From NCBI GenBank assembly GCA_023663185.1, contig JAMPHY010000001.1:1-42489 (forward strand): a DNA stretch of 42,489 bases, in the 5' to 3' direction. The first letter of the stretch is position 1, and the number at the start of each line of letters is the position of its first letter. The translations under genes and the position numbers were made by a program. A model generated the notes under the pieces. It was given only the letters and a program-made list of their open reading frames with translations. It made no database searches and was not told where the DNA came from. Origin of the DNA: Clostridiales bacterium. GTDB taxonomy: Bacteria; Bacillota; Clostridia; Lachnospirales; Lachnospiraceae. Shown piece by piece: positions 25,630-35,768 of this stretch.

Positions 25630-26493
25630 ATGGCCTCAATGAGAGATATTAAAAGGCGAAGGGGTAGTATCCAAAGTACTCAGCAGATTACTAAAGCAAT
25701 GAAGCTGGTTTCTACTGTAAAACTGCAGAAGGCAAAAAATCGTGCAGAACAGGCGAAAGCATACTTTAACTGTATGTATGAGACAGTGACCTCTATGCTG
25801 GCAAAAACAGAGAACTTAAACCATCCTTATCTAAAAGGCGGAGAGTCTTCAAAGAAAGCCGTAATAGTTATAACCTCTAACAAAGGACTTGCGGGCGGAT
25901 ATAACTCTAATGTTGTGAAGCTGATTATGCAGAGCGGTTTGAAGAAAGAGGACCTACGTATTTATGCGATAGGAAAAAAGGGACGTGATTCATTGAATCG
26001 TAAAGGCTATGAAATAGTGGAAGATAATTCCGACATTATTGAAGAACCGCTTTACGTAGATGCGATGGCGCTCAGTTCAAGGGTTTTGGAGTCCTATGCA
26101 AAAGGCGAGGTTGGAGAAATTTATCTTGCTTATACCGGATTTAAGAACACTGTGGTACATGAACCCACTTTGTTGAAACTGCTTCCGGTAGAGGCAGAGA
26201 AAAAAGATGAAAAAGTACAGGATAAATCAAGTAAAGCGCTAATGAACTTTGAACCGGAAGACGACGAGGCGCTCGAACTGATTATTCCGAAGTATGTTAC
26301 CAGCCTGATATACGGAGGTCTGATAGAAGCAGTTGCCAGCGAGAATGGTGCGAGAATGCAGGCGATGGATTCCGCAACAAGCAATGCTGAAGAAATGATA
26401 GACCACTTATCGTTAATGTATAACAGAGCAAGACAAGGCTCTATTACACAGGAATTAACAGAAATTATTGCGGGAGCAAATGCCATTTCGTAA
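25630..26493 (+). CDS. atpG: ATP synthase F1 subunit gamma
   Basis: Central rotating shaft, 287 aa. N-terminal helix MRDIKRRRGSIQSTQQITKAM and C-terminal helix (RARQGSITQELTEIIAGANAIS) are both typical. A charged insertion around residues 190-215 (EKKDEKVQDKSSKALMNFEP) is found in many clostridial versions. It precedes atpD by 45 nt. Confidence 0.95.
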   Translation: MASMRDIKRRRGSIQSTQQITKAMKLVSTVKLQKAKNRAEQAKAYFNCMYETVTSMLAKTENLNHPYLKGGESSKKAVIVITSNKGLAGGYNSNVVKLIMQSGLKKEDLRIYAIGKKGRDSLNRKGYEIVEDNSDIIEEPLYVDAMALSSRVLESYAKGEVGEIYLAYTGFKNTVVHEPTLLKLLPVEAEKKDEKVQDKSSKALMNFEPEDDEALELIIPKYVTSLIYGGLIEAVASENGARMQAMDSATSNAEEMIDHLSLMYNRARQGSITQELTEIIAGANAIS

Positions 26494-26517
26494 TATCTGA
26501 CAGATGGCAAAGTATGA

Positions 26518-27942
<1,425 letters not shown>

Positions 27943-27956
27943 GGGGTGGGTTAGGC

Positions 27957-28364
27957 ATGGCTGAGAATGATAATAAGTTTACCTTAAAGATTATTACACC
28001 GGACAGGGTATTCTACGAAGATGAAGTATCAATGGTGGAGTTTAATACCATAGAGGGAGAAGTCGGTATATATAAGCAGCATATTCCGATGACTATGATT
28101 ATCGCTCCCGGTATTTTGACGATTACTCAGGACAACGATATTAAAGAAGCTGCATTACATGCGGGCTTCGTAGAGGTTTTACCCGATGGGGTGACGATTC
28201 TGGCGGAGATTATTGAATGGCCCGTGGAGATTGATTTGGAAAGGGCGCAGGACGCAAAAACACGTGCGGAGGACCGAATCAGAGAAAAAGCTCCGGGCAC
28301 TGACATGAAGCGTGCCGAGATGTCGCTTAAACGTGCGATTGCCAGAATTGAAGCAGTAAAATAG
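27957..28364 (+). CDS. atpC: ATP synthase F1 subunit epsilon
   Basis: Shaft-base and regulatory subunit, 135 aa. It has the N-terminal beta-sandwich (LKIITPDRVFYEDEVSMVEFNTIEGEVGI) and the C-terminal helical hairpin (AQDAKTRAEDRIREKA onward) that can inhibit ATP hydrolysis. It is the last gene of the operon and is followed by a strong terminator. Confidence 0.95.
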   Translation: MAENDNKFTLKIITPDRVFYEDEVSMVEFNTIEGEVGIYKQHIPMTMIIAPGILTITQDNDIKEAALHAGFVEVLPDGVTILAEIIEWPVEIDLERAQDAKTRAEDRIREKAPGTDMKRAEMSLKRAIARIEAVK

Positions 28365-28378
28365 TATAATTATTTATT

Positions 28379-28413
28379 AAAAGGGACAGGCTTAATTTGG
28401 CGCTGTCCCTTTT
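28379..28413 (+). terminator. Terminator of the ATP synthase operon
   Basis: Perfect 11-bp stem AAAAGGGACAG (28379-28389) / CTGTCCCTTTT (28403-28413), 13-nt loop. Confidence 0.88.
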
Positions 28414-28433
28414 GAATGTGATAAGAATATATT

Positions 28434-28462
28434 AACAAACTTTTGGGGCGGCGCATATGATA
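28434..28462 (+). promoter_or_regulatory. Sigma-K-like promoter
   Basis: AAC (28434-28436), 17 nt, CATATGATA (28454-28462), matching the Bacillus sigma-K pattern mAC-17-CATAnnnTA. No sigma-A promoter is seen in the same gap. Confidence 0.4.
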
Positions 28463-28508
28463 AGATAAAAATAGCAATATTACAGAATAGGAAAGGAGTA
28501 TAGCCAAA

Positions 28509-28940
28509 ATGAATCAATCGAGGATTCTTCCTTTCTATATGGCATATCCGCTTCCCCTGTATTATCAGGAGGAAGATACCGTAACGCGCGATTTGGAATA
28601 CTTACAGCAAATGTATCCTGCCGAAGCCAAACGCTATCAGAAAGTAATAGCGGAAATCTTAAATCAGATAGACTACGACGGCAGCGTCATATATGATGAA
28701 TATCCTGATAAGTGGCAGTTGTATAGACTAACTAAGACAGTAATGGATAAAATAAGACGAATGGACGGTATAAATGAAGCAGTTCAGAACCAAAATCCGC
28801 AAGCAGAAAACGCTGGAACAGCGAGTCCGGCTGAGAACGATAAATATGGAGAAAACTTTGAAGACTTTGTTCAAGTACTGCTCTATTATGAGATATATAA
28901 GAAGAGACACGCCAATCATAGAGGAATTTTAAAATTCTAG
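28509..28940 (+). CDS. Conserved-looking hypothetical protein, possible spore-coat-associated
   Basis: A 143-aa soluble protein. The N-terminal part is rich in Tyr, Pro and Leu (YMAYPLPLYYQEEDTV), followed by helical, Tyr-rich sequence (RDLEYLQQMYPAEAKRYQK, DYDGSVIYDEYPDKWQLYRL) and a low-complexity Asn/Ala/Glu linker before a basic tail. I do not recognise a named domain. AAAGGAG at 28493-28499 precedes the ATG. Composition resembles small spore-coat proteins such as CotJB, and the promoter resembles sigma-K, but both points are weak on their own. Confidence 0.65.
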   Translation: MNQSRILPFYMAYPLPLYYQEEDTVTRDLEYLQQMYPAEAKRYQKVIAEILNQIDYDGSVIYDEYPDKWQLYRLTKTVMDKIRRMDGINEAVQNQNPQAENAGTASPAENDKYGENFEDFVQVLLYYEIYKKRHANHRGILKF

Positions 28941-28992
28941 TTGAGCTTTTGCACTATTCTGATTAAAATATAATCATGGGCAACTGTGGATA

Positions 28993-29039
28993 TGCAAGAC
29001 AAAGAAGGGTTAGGCATAAGACTGGCTCTTCTTTGTGCA
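28993..29039 (+). repeat. Long hairpin in the leader of the 848-aa gene
   Basis: Arms CAAAGAAGGGTTAG and CTGGCTCTTCTTTG pair with G-U pairs on the plus strand, closed outside by TGCA/TGCA across a 2-nt bulge. The loop is 8 nt and no T run follows, so it looks like a leader structure rather than a terminator. Confidence 0.5.
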
Positions 29040-29099
29040 GACATCGTAGATACTCCGGTATACAAATTCGCAGGCTAAGGAAAGAGCACGGTTATTAAT

Positions 29100-31646
29100 A
29101 TGAAAAAAACAATTTTAAAAGGCGTTTATCTGCTGATAGTCTTTGCTGCATCGCTGTTTTTTATAAGCAAAGCAATGAATAAAGGAAATACGGACATGAC
29201 TACGGAGATGGGAGAGGCAACTTTTCCCATCGTCACCATGAATATAGGCGAATATCAGGTAAACAGACTGCACGGTTACGCAAAGAGTATGGACACAAGG
29301 TATTTAAGGGACGCATTGCTGCCGGTCGGCTTAGACAGGAATGTGTCTTTTGCGATAGAAACATACGGTAGGGCTATTGATACAATCGCCTTTGAGGTGA
29401 GAAGTATTAATGGTGAACGGCTGGTAGAAAGCACGATGGTTGAAGATTACGAAGAAGAGGATAATGCAATTCAGTGTAAAGTTACGCTTAAGGATTTAAT
29501 CAGTGCAGGTGAAGAGTATATGTTTGTACTTCTTTTAACGCCTGCCGAGGGAGAGCCTATACGCTACTATACAAGAATCATACAGACTGAATCAATGTAT
29601 ATTCAGGAGAAGCTGGAATATGTTCTGGACTTTCACAATCGCACCTTTGACAGAGAAGAAGCGGCGGAGCTGACCAAATATCTCGAATCTAATTCAGAAG
29701 GAGATAATTCGACATTTCATAAAGTTACAATACACAGCAGTTTCAATCAGGTTACATGGGGGGATTTGAATGTAGACCGGATAACCGCTCCCGTAGTTAA
29801 TATTAAAGAACTAGATGAACGGACAGGCTCGTTTAAGTTAGAATATGATGTGATTACGCGGGACGGGGGAAAGAAAAACTACTATAAAGTCAGTGAATTT
29901 TATCGTATTCGTTATACTCCTGAGCGCATGTATCTGTTAGACTTTGAGAGGGAAATGAACCAGATTTTTGATGATGAAGCAGATGTTTTTGCCAATGACA
30001 AAATTATGCTGGGTATTGTGGATAGCGAGGTTGAAATAAAAGAGAGTGACGGCGGCAATGTGTTTGCCTTTGTAGGCTCTAATAAGTTATATAGTTACAA
30101 TGTGTCAGATGAAAAATTGGCGGTCCTCTTCTCGTTTTATGAAAGAGGCGGGGACGTTACGGATTATAGAAATAGCTATAATAGGCATAAAATTAAAATC
30201 CTCAATGTAGACGAAGTTGGAAATGTTAAGTTCATGGTATATGGATATATGAACAGAGGCAGGCATGAAGGTGAAGTGGGCGTTTCCGTATATTTCTATA
30301 ACAGCATGAGTAATGTGATTGAGGAGCTCGTATATATTCCGTATGACAGATCTTATGAATTATTGAAAACCGATATAGAAAAGCTGGCGTATATAAATAA
30401 GTCGGATATTTGTTACATTATGCTGGAGGGAAGCGTATATGCCATTAATCTCGCAGATAGAAGCTATTCCGTTATTGCTTCCGGACTGACCGAGGATAAT
30501 TTTAAAGTATCTAAATCGAATAAAATGCTGGTATGGCAGGAGGGCGGAAATAAATATAGTTGTACCACGTTAAAATTACTTAATCTGAGTACGGAGACCG
30601 AGACTGAGATAAAGGCAAAAGATGGAGAATACATCTCACTGATTGGCTTTATGGAAGAGGACATGATTTACGGTTTTGTAAAGCAGGGAGACATTGAAAA
30701 TGACCATATAGGTATAGTGACATTTCCGATGTATCGTCTGCAAATACAGAACGACGCAGGAAAAGTTTTAAAAACCTACAATGAAAACGGAATTTTTGTT
30801 GTAGACAGTTCCATAGAAGATAATCAGATTATTTTGTCAAGGGTAATGCGAGATGAGGAAACGGCGGAGTACGTTCCTGTAGCGAACGACCAGATTGTGA
30901 GTACGGAGCAGGCTAAGGCGCAGAGAAACCATGCTATAAGCGTAGTAATAGACATATATGAGACCATATGGGAAATTGAGGTTAAAGAAGATATCGACAC
31001 TAAAGCGCTAAAGCTACTTACGCCTAAGGAAGTTCTTTTTGAGGGAGAGCGTGATATTGCCATTCAAAACAACGAGCCTTTGGAAGATACGTTCTATGTA
31101 TATGGGAAGCATGGAATTGAAGGAATTTTTTCCGGTCCGGGTAAGGCTGTGATTTACGCCTATGCAAATGCCGGAGTAGTAGTTAATAAAGAAGGTGAAT
31201 ATATATGGAAGAGGAGTACGCGGAACGTCAGAAATCAGATTATGGCGATAGAAGGAGAGTCGGTAACAGAGTATAATACCAGCTTGTCCGTCTGTCTGGA
31301 TACAATCTTAAGGTTTGAGGGTGTATCTAAAAGAACCAGATATCTTCTGGAAAGGGGCGAAACAGTTTCGTCGATTCTGGAAGCAAGTCTGAATGATATA
31401 CAGATTTTGGATTTGACCGGCTGTAGCTTGGACGCCGTTCTCTACTATGTGAATATGGATATTCCGGTGCTGGCGATGCTGCGTGACGGTAATGCTGTTT
31501 TAATTGTGGGATTTAATGAATTTAATATAGTGGTAATGGATCCGCTTACCGGCGAGGTCTATAAAAAAGGCATGAACGACTCTACGGAGTGGCTTGCCGA
31601 AAACGGAAACCATTTTATTACTTATGTCAGAAATAAGCAGAATTAG
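29100..31646 (+). CDS. Large membrane-anchored surface protein with a C39-peptidase-like C-terminal domain
   Basis: An 848-aa protein with one N-terminal membrane helix (about 7-24); the rest is probably outside the cell. Residues about 50-690 are beta-rich with no domain I can name. The last 120 residues resemble the C39/papain-like fold: C732 in SVCLDTILRFEGVS matches the catalytic-Cys helix, and DGNAVLIVGFNEFNIVVMDPLTG matches the His strand and Asp. The position of the catalytic His is N798, while D814 is kept. So the domain is either inactive, used for peptide binding, or uses another His. Promoter and SD are weak. Confidence 0.65.
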   Translation: MKKTILKGVYLLIVFAASLFFISKAMNKGNTDMTTEMGEATFPIVTMNIGEYQVNRLHGYAKSMDTRYLRDALLPVGLDRNVSFAIETYGRAIDTIAFEVRSINGERLVESTMVEDYEEEDNAIQCKVTLKDLISAGEEYMFVLLLTPAEGEPIRYYTRIIQTESMYIQEKLEYVLDFHNRTFDREEAAELTKYLESNSEGDNSTFHKVTIHSSFNQVTWGDLNVDRITAPVVNIKELDERTGSFKLEYDVITRDGGKKNYYKVSEFYRIRYTPERMYLLDFEREMNQIFDDEADVFANDKIMLGIVDSEVEIKESDGGNVFAFVGSNKLYSYNVSDEKLAVLFSFYERGGDVTDYRNSYNRHKIKILNVDEVGNVKFMVYGYMNRGRHEGEVGVSVYFYNSMSNVIEELVYIPYDRSYELLKTDIEKLAYINKSDICYIMLEGSVYAINLADRSYSVIASGLTEDNFKVSKSNKMLVWQEGGNKYSCTTLKLLNLSTETETEIKAKDGEYISLIGFMEEDMIYGFVKQGDIENDHIGIVTFPMYRLQIQNDAGKVLKTYNENGIFVVDSSIEDNQIILSRVMRDEETAEYVPVANDQIVSTEQAKAQRNHAISVVIDIYETIWEIEVKEDIDTKALKLLTPKEVLFEGERDIAIQNNEPLEDTFYVYGKHGIEGIFSGPGKAVIYAYANAGVVVNKEGEYIWKRSTRNVRNQIMAIEGESVTEYNTSLSVCLDTILRFEGVSKRTRYLLERGETVSSILEASLNDIQILDLTGCSLDAVLYYVNMDIPVLAMLRDGNAVLIVGFNEFNIVVMDPLTGEVYKKGMNDSTEWLAENGNHFITYVRNKQN

Positions 31647-31651
31647 GAAGG

Positions 31652-31694
31652 ACTGCTGTTCATAGTTCAAATGTAGCCTGAAGGCTGTGAACAG
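31652..31694 (+). repeat. Hairpin pair before the DNA glycosylase gene
   Basis: CTGTTCATAG pairs with CTGTGAACAG (one G-U pair), enclosing a small AGCC-TGAA-GGCT hairpin. It ends at the GGGGAG SD. Confidence 0.45.
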
Positions 31695-31711
31695 GGGAGT
31701 AAATTATTTAT

Positions 31712-32194
31712 ATGGAATATCATAATATACCGCCTTTATATGATGAAAATTCAGAGATTTTAATATTGGGCTCGTTTCCAAGCGTAAAATCCAGAGAGGC
31801 GCAGTTTTTCTATAACCACCCGCAGAACCGTTACTGGAAGGTAATGGCGGCTATATATGGGAGTTCTGTACCTAAGACAATAGAAGAGAAGAAAAGGTTG
31901 ATGCTGTCAAATCATGCGGCAATGTGGGACGTAATAGCAAGCTGTGATATATCGGGTTCAAGTGATAGCAGTATAAGAAACGTGATACCTAACGATATAG
32001 GGCGGCTTCTTAATGAAACTAAAATAACAAGGATATATACAAACGGCGGTACTGCTCATAAATATTATCAAAAATACATAAAAGAGCAGACGGAAATGGA
32101 CGATATTATCCTGCCGTCTACAAGTCCAGCTAATGCACAGTGGTCGTTGGACAGATTAATAGAGACGTGGAGAGTAAAGCTTGAAGATATGTAG
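31712..32194 (+). CDS. DNA-deoxyinosine (hypoxanthine) glycosylase
   Basis: A 160-aa uracil-DNA-glycosylase-fold enzyme of the HDG family, which removes hypoxanthine from deaminated adenine sites. Family motifs seen are ILGSFPSVKSREAQFFY with NHPQNRYW near the N-terminus and LPSTSPANA near the C-terminus. The length is normal for the family. It stands between unrelated membrane-protein genes, and its SD (GGGGAG) lies about 14 nt before the ATG at the edge of a hairpin. Confidence 0.82.
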   Translation: MEYHNIPPLYDENSEILILGSFPSVKSREAQFFYNHPQNRYWKVMAAIYGSSVPKTIEEKKRLMLSNHAAMWDVIASCDISGSSDSSIRNVIPNDIGRLLNETKITRIYTNGGTAHKYYQKYIKEQTEMDDIILPSTSPANAQWSLDRLIETWRVKLEDM

Positions 32195-32277
32195 CTGGAT
32201 GCAGCATCATATGAGTCCATGCCGCCCAAGATTATGAATAGTAACTAGAAATTAACAGAGAAGGAATGGTTTTAAGT

Positions 32278-32928
32278 ATGAAAAAGATATTTGAATATTT
32301 CAGAAAAACAGGCTGGAAACGCTTGGCGTCGATGGCAGCTGGCAATATATTTCTTGGGATAGGCATAAGCATATTCAAATTTGCCGGATTGGGAAACGAT
32401 CCGTTTAGCGGCATGGTTATGGCGCTTTCTGAGAACGCCGGCATGCAGTACGCTCATTTTCTCTTGATTTTAAATGTATTCATATTTATACTGGAATTTA
32501 TTTTTGGTAAGGAATACATTGGCGCCGGAACTATATTTAACGCGCTCTTTCTTGGATACATAACCACGATTTCTTATGAAATATTATTACGTCTGTTTAG
32601 CAAGCCTGAGATATTGCCGGTTCAGATAGTTGTTATGCTGATAGGAACCGTTGTTACCGGACTGGGACTTTCTCTATACCAGACGCCCAACGCAGGCATC
32701 TCGCCATATGACAGCCTTGCTGTAATTATGGCGAAAAGAATGCCTAAGATAGCCTACTTTTGGCACCGCATATGCACTGATGCAATATGCGCCCTTATAT
32801 GCTTTTTAGCAGGCGGTATTATTGGGCTGGGAACCCTCGTATCAGCGTTTGGCTTAGGACCTGTCATCAACTTTTTTGATGTTCATTTTACCCGTAAAAT
32901 ACTTGGTGAGAGTGAGGATATTTTGTAA
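32278..32928 (+). CDS. YczE/YitT-like integral membrane protein
   Basis: A 216-aa membrane protein with five to six helices. It resembles the YczE group: MAAGNIFLGIGISIFKFAGLGNDPFSG, then TPNAGISPYDSLAVIMAKR, and a final helix pair. Function of the family is not known; some members lie near transcription regulators or surfactin genes. I take ATG 32278, 12 nt from GAGAAGGA; ATG 32266 overlaps that site. It is convergent with queT. Confidence 0.75.
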   Translation: MKKIFEYFRKTGWKRLASMAAGNIFLGIGISIFKFAGLGNDPFSGMVMALSENAGMQYAHFLLILNVFIFILEFIFGKEYIGAGTIFNALFLGYITTISYEILLRLFSKPEILPVQIVVMLIGTVVTGLGLSLYQTPNAGISPYDSLAVIMAKRMPKIAYFWHRICTDAICALICFLAGGIIGLGTLVSAFGLGPVINFFDVHFTRKILGESEDIL

Positions 32929-32971
32929 TTATAAATTATACTGCATGTTGTTATTTCTATTTGTTTTTATG

Positions 32972-33463
32972 TTATGCAAAAATATTTTTTCTGTTTTTTT
33001 CTAAAGCAAACATAAGAATCATTCCTAAGATTCCACATGAAATAACTTCTCCCGCGCCTACGGTCAGAAAATAATATACATAGCAGTATGCCACGGAAAC
33101 GCCTTCTATCAGCAATCCGTAGCCATAAATCAGTACAAATGGAACAATAATTGCATTGGCAAGAATTGGCGGTATAGGCGCGAACCACTTCCATTTCTTA
33201 AGCGCATAAGTACCTAAGGCGCCGATAAGGGTAGCGAGGGTTCCAAAAATAATGTCCGGCAATGCACAGCCGGTCAAGATATTGCTAAGAAAGCAGCCGA
33301 TAACCAGACCGGGTATAGCGGCAGGCGTAAAATAAGGTAAAATAGTGAGTGCTTCTGAAAAGCGGACCTGTATAGCGTAGTTTGCGAGTCCGAAGGAATT
33401 GGCAATGAATGTCAACACTACATAGAGGGCAGCAATCATAGCTGCCTGAGATTGTTTTTTCAT
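32972..33463 (-). CDS. queT: QueT-family queuosine precursor transporter
   Basis: A 163-aa membrane protein with about five helices. It matches the QueT substrate-binding component of ECF transporters: AAMIAALYVVLTFIAN, then IQVRFSEALTILPYFTPAAIPGL and GCFLSNILTG. QueT brings in preQ1 or a related queuosine precursor and needs the shared ECF module, which is not in this window. AAAGGAG precedes the ATG. It is 86 nt behind prs on the same strand; the gap holds three successive hairpins that could regulate it. Confidence 0.88.
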   Translation of the reverse strand: MKKQSQAAMIAALYVVLTFIANSFGLANYAIQVRFSEALTILPYFTPAAIPGLVIGCFLSNILTGCALPDIIFGTLATLIGALGTYALKKWKWFAPIPPILANAIIVPFVLIYGYGLLIEGVSVAYCYVYYFLTVGAGEVISCGILGMILMFALEKNRKNIFA

Positions 33464-33496
33464 ATTTAGTTATCTCCTTTAGTTTTGTTTTTTTCT

Positions 33497-33567
33497 TCGT
33501 CTATAGACGATTCGGTCAGGAAGGTCTCGAACTGACCGGAGCGGGTTTGTTAATTCAACTCACCCGC
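33497..33567 (-). promoter_or_regulatory. Three-hairpin leader before queT
   Basis: Minus-strand order: GCGGGT/ACCCGC (33541-33567, spanning the prs stop), CGGTCAG/CTGACCG (33513-33538) and TCGTC-TATA-GACGA (33497-33510), followed by an A-rich stretch and the SD. It does not match the preQ1 class I core that I know. Confidence 0.5.
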
Positions 33568-34737
33568 GTTATATCTTGCAATGATAGAATGTATACGCTC
33601 TACGGGATTGAGCAAATCGCTTATAGAACTGTCATGATTAAGGGTATCAATCAAATAGGCGATATATTTGCTTAAATCGCAGTTAATATACCATTCTCTC
33701 TTAAGCAGTTCTGGCGTCTGATAGATAAGGTTAGTAGTCAGAACTCTGTCTATTATACCGCTTTCATATGATTTGTCAAATCTTTCCAGACCTGATGTAA
33801 ATAATCCGAAGGAAGCAAATATGAAAATACGGTTTGCCTTGCGTTTTTTTAGTGCGGCAGCGACTTCAAGTACGCTCTCGCCGGAAGAAATCATGTCGTC
33901 AATAATAATCATATCTTTGCCTTCTACGCTGCTGCCTAGAAATTCATGCGCGACGATAGGGTTTTGACCGTCTATTATTTCGGTATAGTCTCTTCTTTTA
34001 TAGAACATACCCATATCGAGCCCTAATACGTTAGCGATATAAATAGCCCGGCTTGTACCGCCTTCATCGGGGCTGATTACCATCATGTGATTATTATCAA
34101 TAGTAAGTCCCTTTACGTTAGTCAGTAAACCTTTAATAAACTGATAGGACGGCTGTACGGTTTCAAAGCCGTGCAGGGGAATTGCGTTCTGCACTCTTGC
34201 GTCATGGGCGTCGAAGGTGATGATATTGTCCACTCCCATACTGACCATTTCCTGCAACGCAAGGGCACAGTCCAAAGATTCCCTTGTAGTCCTCTTAGAC
34301 TGGCGGCTTTCATATAAAAATGGCATTATTACTGTAATACGTCTTGCCTTACCGCCTACCGCGGCTATAATACGTTTTAAATCTTGATAGTGGTCATCGG
34401 GCGACATATGATTCTCATGCCCGCATAAAGAATATGTAAGGCTGTAATTGGCAATATCCACAAGCACATATAAGTCTGTGCCGCGGACTGATTGATTGAT
34501 AACGCCCTTTGCCTCTCCTGAGCCAAAGCGTGGAACTTTAGCGTTTAATATATAGGAATCCCGCTGATATCCGGTAAAAGCGAGACTGTCTTTGTGCTCG
34601 CTTTCACGCTCGGCTCTCCATTTTACCAGAAAATAGTCTACTTTTTCACCCAGAGACTTGCAGCCTTCTAATGGTATAATACCCAGAGAACCGACGGGAA
34701 TAGTTTCCAGATTTCTCTTTTCTTCACGTTTTGCCAT
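33550..34737 (-). CDS. prs: Ribose-phosphate pyrophosphokinase (PRPP synthase), divergent
   Basis: Makes PRPP from ribose-5-phosphate and ATP for nucleotide, His and Trp synthesis. The 395-aa product is longer than the usual 310-320 aa. It keeps the family architecture with ITVIMPFLYESRQSKRT, ITFDAHDARVQN, VISPDEGGTSRA and the PRPP loop IIIDDMISSGESV. The usual loop reads DDxxxTGGT, so this version is divergent. ATG 34737 has GAGGA 5 nt upstream and follows the dnaC-like stop by 8 nt; the GTG at 34749 lacks a good site. Divergent long Prs proteins are known in clostridia. Confidence 0.85.
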   Translation of the reverse strand: MAKREEKRNLETIPVGSLGIIPLEGCKSLGEKVDYFLVKWRAERESEHKDSLAFTGYQRDSYILNAKVPRFGSGEAKGVINQSVRGTDLYVLVDIANYSLTYSLCGHENHMSPDDHYQDLKRIIAAVGGKARRITVIMPFLYESRQSKRTTRESLDCALALQEMVSMGVDNIITFDAHDARVQNAIPLHGFETVQPSYQFIKGLLTNVKGLTIDNNHMMVISPDEGGTSRAIYIANVLGLDMGMFYKRRDYTEIIDGQNPIVAHEFLGSSVEGKDMIIIDDMISSGESVLEVAAALKKRKANRIFIFASFGLFTSGLERFDKSYESGIIDRVLTTNLIYQTPELLKREWYINCDLSKYIAYLIDTLNHDSSISDLLNPVERIHSIIARYNAGELN

Positions 34738-34745
34738 ATAAATCC

Positions 34746-35717
34746 TCACTTTCTGTTTAGCAATCGCTTCTTGTACATGCGAATATCGGGACCTGTTAAT
34801 TTACAGATTTCATAATGACTGGTTATACGGGAAAAGATACGGTCTGAGTATCTGTTCCGCAGCTCTTCCAAAGAAAGATTAGTGGAAATAATTGTAGATT
34901 TCTTCCACATATGACGCTCATTCAATAATGCAAAAAGCTGAGCGGCAACAAACTGATTCGTCATTTCCGTACCTAAATCGTCTATAATCAGCAAGTCGCA
35001 CTGATAAAGGTCATTATACCTGTCGCGCTGTTCTTCCCTGTTCTTGTAATCAAAGGAATATTTGGATAATAAGTCAAAAAGGCTGGAAGAACTAAAATAA
35101 ATAACGGAATGTCCGCTTTCAATAAGCTCTTTTGCCACACAATTTGACAAAAATGATTTCCCTGTACCCACTGTACCATAAAAAAATAAATTATGGTAGT
35201 CAGAATTGAAATTTTTAATAAAATTTTGACAGGTCGTAACGGCATTTCTAAAGTGCGCTAAATGCTCCCCCTCATAATATTCATATGATAAGAAGTCAAA
35301 GTTCTCGCTTTGCAGCATTTCGCGAATGTTAGACTGTTCATATAGAAGCGTAATCATTGCCTGCTTGAAGCAATGGCATTTCTGACCGTCGATATATCCG
35401 GTGTCTTTGCAGTCGGGGCATTCATAAACGGGCTTCAAATAATCTTCCGGAAGATTGGCGTTAATTAAAAGACGAGCTTTTTCTTCGGCAATGTCGCCAA
35501 GCTTATCTTTTAAATCTTCTATGGCGGCTTCGTCGCCCTCCAGATACTTTTTGCCTTGAAGTACGGAAATAGCGGCTACGGAATCCTCCAGCTCACGATA
35601 ACCGGGAACGTTGTCGTATACATATGCCATTTTGCGCTCTAGCTCGTGGCGGTTTTTTAACTGTTTGTTTTCATAGTCTCGGAGTATGATATCATACTGT
35701 GTATTGGTAAGCGACAC
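34746..35717 (-). CDS. dnaC: DnaC/DnaI-like helicase loader ATPase
   Basis: AAA+ ATPase that loads the replicative helicase on DNA. The 323-aa product has an N-terminal helical domain, a zinc-binding motif CPDCKDTGYIDGQKCHC (about 117-133), Walker A GTVGTGKS with K187, and Walker B LLIIDDLG. An IstB-like transposition helper has a similar ATPase, but the N-terminal zinc domain and the DnaD-like neighbour argue for a loader. It begins with GTG 35717, with AAAAAGGAGA 6 nt upstream. Confidence 0.88.
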   Translation of the reverse strand: MSLTNTQYDIILRDYENKQLKNRHELERKMAYVYDNVPGYRELEDSVAAISVLQGKKYLEGDEAAIEDLKDKLGDIAEEKARLLINANLPEDYLKPVYECPDCKDTGYIDGQKCHCFKQAMITLLYEQSNIREMLQSENFDFLSYEYYEGEHLAHFRNAVTTCQNFIKNFNSDYHNLFFYGTVGTGKSFLSNCVAKELIESGHSVIYFSSSSLFDLLSKYSFDYKNREEQRDRYNDLYQCDLLIIDDLGTEMTNQFVAAQLFALLNERHMWKKSTIISTNLSLEELRNRYSDRIFSRITSHYEICKLTGPDIRMYKKRLLNRK

Positions 35718-35768
35718 TTTAGGTCTCCTTTTTGTTCATTTTGACTAAACTAATAGTAACAGATAGGA

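Noticed and set aside
33464-33567. Canonical preQ1 class I riboswitch before queT
   Set aside because: The class I stem-loop followed by a pairing A-rich tail with the CUAC-type core could not be found.
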